NCBI GenBank assembly: GCA_002633005.1
Contig: NMRA01000046.1
Location: forward strand, 259,760-323,759
Direction: 5' to 3'
DNA from: Phoronis australis
Taxonomy: Eukaryota > Phoronida > Phoronidae
DNA: 64,000 nt
How positions within the stretch are numbered: position 1 is the first letter of the stretch; each line of letters opens with the position of its first letter. Under the pieces are notes generated by a model that made no database searches, was not told the DNA's origin, and saw only the letters and a program-made list of their open reading frames with translations. This document shows, in pieces, positions 61,901-64,000 of the stretch. A program made the position numbers and the translations under genes.

Positions 61901-63919
61901 TGGATAGTTTCTACAATTAAGGACCCTGAGATTCAAGTTGAAATTGAATTTTCTTTACCCTGAACATTAGGAGATGGGCATCCTTGTCATTGATCTTCAT
62001 TTCAACGAATCTTAATAGACTTAGCAATAAAAAACATCAAAAATAGCCTCAGATGCAATGTTTTCTGATGTCTTCATTGTGTGAACGTTGATTTGTTGCT
62101 GACCATGATTCTAGAACTTAGGACAGCCAATATTTTCTATTTCTAAAATAAATTTGGAACACTCTCCTGCCTTGAGCAAAAAAATATTTTTCTTCAGCTG
62201 TTCTAAACTGGTTACTCTTTACTGAAGTTTGCACAATTGTTCTATTTCATATCTTTGTTTGCACAATAGTTATATTTTATCTCTTTGTTTGTAAAATTCG
62301 CTTTGAACACAAGTAGCACATGGGCGCACTTCAACACAACCTAGCCATCTGTGGTGATAAAATAGTGACAGCTTAAATACCAAAAATCGTCAGACATGTT
62401 TGCACAAACATCAACTATTGTAGGCCAAAAATAATTATATTGCATAATCTTTGCAATACAGGTAGTTGATAGTTTGGAATAATGACTGATTGTAGTGTCT
62501 AATAGATGGGATAGTTCTGCAAATATGCACCAAGAATAGACTAGAGATGTGCCAATATTCACAAATTAAAAATACTGGAAACTTGATAAAAATCCAAAAC
62601 AGAGCATTCATTTACGTAGGGATTTTATACCCATGACTGATGACACATTATGCACTAGAATAATCAAAAAACAGGGCATCATGGTTATAATTTACAAAAA
62701 TTGCTTGGCCTGAAATTTATCAGAACAGAAATATGATACTCCTGCCACTTGTTCAAGGAAAAACCCACAAACACTGCATTTGCTGAGCATAAGAGATATC
62801 CAACAGAATTGCAATATCAATCGCATTTAGTGAGAAAACCTCACCACCCCAACAGAGCACTTTCCCAGAATACTCTCCTCCCAGATGTAAACAGCTGTGA
62901 CCTTTCTGACCTAGTTAACCAGTACTGAGTGAATACCAGGCCACTCAACACACCTGGATAACCAGGGCCTGGGATTTAAGCTAAGTACTCTAAGCTCAAC
63001 TCAAAAACTGAGCAATTTGCCATTTTCCGAAATTAAGCACCTGTGAATAACAGAAAGTGCTTGATGGATGTAGAACCTATGGGTAAATACAGATACTCTC
63101 CCAGAAAGAGATGATTGAGAAAGCATGACATCCATGTCTTAATATGGACTCATGAACATGATATGTCCTGCCTTTGATGATTTTACATGTTATTTTAGAG
63201 TTGAGCGAAAGGTAAAGATATTGCAAGCATAATGTTTCACATTGTCCTTCTAATCTTTGTAATGTTTTCTCACAACAAGCATGTGAAAGCTTGGAGCTCC
63301 TGGTATCAACAACGGCTGGCACCAATTCAGTTGTGGGATCATTACCTGACAACACTCCAGCTAGGTAATTTATAGAAAAAATTCTCCAGTGTGGGACATA
63401 ACATGACAGACTGGTGAAATTTCATTTTAATAAATTTCTCAGGAAAATTTTAAATCAAAATCACTTACATGGTTTGTAAGGCGTAACTATCACCAAACAA
63501 CATTTCATAAAATTTTGAGCATTTACAATAACATGGAAAGTCTGTGAAAAATACAAATATGGTGAACCTAGCAATCAGTTTTGTCCCAAATTGAAAACTG
63601 TTTACACTGCAGTTTAAGCAAAACCAGGAGCATGGTCAATTATGAGTATCCTCTCTAAAATGCCTAGAAATTTGATGCATTCAAGACACTCACAGCAACA
63701 TTTCTACCGTACAAGGGACAATAACTTCTCATGACACCAAAAAGAGTGCAATTATAACTTAAGTAGCATTATACTTACTTGTACATGAATTTTCATTCAG
63801 CTCTTGTTTTCTTCTTAACCTTGAGAAGACTCGTTTACGGTCAAGCCAATGTAGAACAAACGTTAATACACCAAAGAGGACAACAACCTGTAGTGCATAG
63901 TGGATGAATAAGATTGGTT
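52936..63919 (-). CDS. UBXN8: UBX-domain protein, UBXN8 (UBXD6/REP8)-like; 5' end beyond the window
   Basis: Six minus-strand exons, all in phase: 63919-63779, 60118-60045, 58715-58596, 57640-57512, 56892-56776, 53106-52936; 250 codons including the stop. The first exon seen starts inside a codon, so at least one further 5' exon lies past 64000. UBXN8 is an ER-membrane protein that recruits the p97/VCP ATPase for ER-associated degradation. Seen in order: hydrophobic segment (QVVVLFGVLTFVLHWL) followed by a basic stretch; charged helical exons (Gln/Glu/Arg-rich, YIERVLKPR); the conserved FSGPAWKG block, which corresponds to MTGEAWK in vertebrate UBXN8; Pro-rich basic linker ending PRKRK; and a UBX fold from HITVSLRTP through RRRFLKS to the C-terminus. 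The p97-contacting loop reads STSYPR where the family usually has S-x-F-P-R. The order of membrane segment, coiled coil and C-terminal UBX matches UBXN8 rather than FAF2, which would have UBA and UAS domains. Confidence 0.93.
54472..55085. repeat. ~150-bp repeat array carrying five CTCF-core-like motifs
   Basis: Motifs ccactagatggcgc (54472), cgactagggggcac (54618), ccactaggaggtgc (54767), ccactaggtggcgt (54928) and cccctagggggcac (55072) lie in the same orientation at spacings of 146, 149, 161 and 144 bp. Intervening sequence repeats too: aaaaacgaaac or aaaatgg before the motif, and a block like ccaacttt.acaat.atcct and ttgaggacct..gaagatac. They resemble the vertebrate CTCF core CCASYAGRKGGC. 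In the last intron of the UBXN8-like gene. Binding is not demonstrated. Confidence 0.8.
55130..55970. repeat. ~145-bp degenerate repeat array with AAGGTCA half-sites
   Basis: The block gagatattgcgccaataacattttcccc recurs near 55257, 55398 (partial), 55684 and 55844. It is associated with aacttgattttcaaagtgtgaccttgaaa and aaggtcaaggtcac blocks and tctggagatgcccacct. The motif tcaaggtca occurs intact at 55558-55566 and 55577-55585. Directly follows the CTCF-like array. No coding capacity. Confidence 0.75.
55999..56487. mobile_element. Non-autonomous hAT-like element
   Basis: Ends agggcttggaat (55999-56010) and attccaagccct (56476-56487) are exact reverse complements. Flanks are tgaatact (left) and gaaatact (right), an imperfect 8-bp duplication as expected for hAT elements. 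Inner repeats gcggaaat lie near both ends. A minus-strand frame (56242-55997) starts inside but shows no transposase motifs. In the last intron of the UBXN8-like gene. Confidence 0.8.
57057..57112. repeat. Perfect 26-bp inverted repeat with 4-nt loop
   Basis: Arms 57057-57082 and 57087-57112 are exact reverse complements (tagtaaaactaaaatgacga... and its mirror) around gtat. Beside it, atattcaagccacataacat (from about 57121) and the near mirror ttatgtgacttgaatatgat (to about 57200) form a second, imperfect foldback. In an intron of the UBXN8-like gene. A microRNA-like hairpin is possible but the stem is perfect and short; a palindromic MITE is more likely. Confidence 0.88.
58965..59470. repeat. 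Second block of the ~150-bp CTCF-like-motif repeat
   Basis: Same monomer as 54472-55085: ttaggagatacagccatgggtgcaaaa, agaaagaacatatgtgccaattttcacaatcatcctta, ggaaatctgttgaggacctttgaagatacag and aaacgtaaaaaac are shared. One intact motif, ccactagggggcac, is at 59318-59331. A degenerate one is near 59030, and the copy between has lost it. Same orientation as the first block. In intron between the exons at 60045 and 58715. Confidence 0.8.
60255..60580. repeat. Dispersed repeat with gtgcgcgcaccca ends (relative of 9505-9625)
   Basis: The left side has cgtgcgcgcacccagcctt and the right side ccctgggtgcgcgcatgc, forming inverted ends. The interior carries tgtggacctcttgg, cccacttcaccaaatggggg and C-runs. 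A piece of the same family, gcgcatacccagccttgaaa then tgtggaccttttgcc, occurs inside the hAT-like element at 56050-56092. In an intron of the UBXN8-like gene. Confidence 0.6.
60581..63778. other. Intron of the UBXN8-like gene, no further exon seen
   Basis: Read on the minus strand for an additional in-phase exon between 63779 and 60118. None is needed, since phases 1 to 1 match directly, and none was recognised. The plus-strand frames at 60713-60991 and 60949-61185 overlap each other and have no motifs. Sequence is AT-rich and apparently unique. Confidence 0.6.
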
Positions 63920-64000
63920 CTGAAACAAAAAATACAAAACATTAATATTTATGTTCGACATATGTCCCGAATGATATAAATAATAGTTCATGCATCACAA

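Overview
The window is intron-rich nuclear DNA from an animal. It has GT-AG introns in four gene models, a type II membrane M1 aminopeptidase, a secreted type-B carboxylesterase and a UBX-domain ER protein of the UBXN8 type. Many short non-autonomous DNA transposons, minisatellites, poly-C tracts with single Ns and a tyrosine-recombinase retroelement fragment point to a marine invertebrate (deuterostome or lophotrochozoan). I cannot name the species from sequence alone. All gene models were built by hand by matching exon phases; every splice junction is phase-consistent.

Layout. (1) 1-2621: no recognisable gene. (2) 2622-29132, + strand: a complete 19-exon M1 zinc aminopeptidase (942 aa) whose introns are full of repeats. 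(3) 29765-44266, - strand: a complete 8-exon carboxylesterase/cholinesterase-like gene (607 aa), tail-to-tail with the aminopeptidase; the stop codons are 632 bp apart. (4) 38736-42303, - strand: a complete 4-exon atypical protein kinase (582 aa) lying wholly inside the 7.1-kb first intron of the carboxylesterase, on the same strand. (5) 44267-52000: repeats, including a tyrosine-recombinase fragment (47726-48373) and several transposon-like pieces. (6) 52936 to beyond the right edge, - strand: the last six coding exons of a UBXN8-like gene (membrane segment, coiled coil, C-terminal UBX domain). Its introns hold two adjacent ~145-150-bp satellite-like arrays, a hAT-like element and a perfect hairpin.

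The four genes do not form a pathway. Two encode surface or secreted hydrolases (peptidase, esterase), one a probably acylated membrane-associated kinase, and one a predicted ER-membrane recruiter of p97/VCP. The most interesting points are the same-strand nested atypical kinase, a GC-AG intron and GAMEH active-site variant in the aminopeptidase, a tandem duplication of its zinc-site exon end with destruction of the copied splice donor, and a roughly nucleosome-spaced array of five CTCF-core-like motifs in one orientation.
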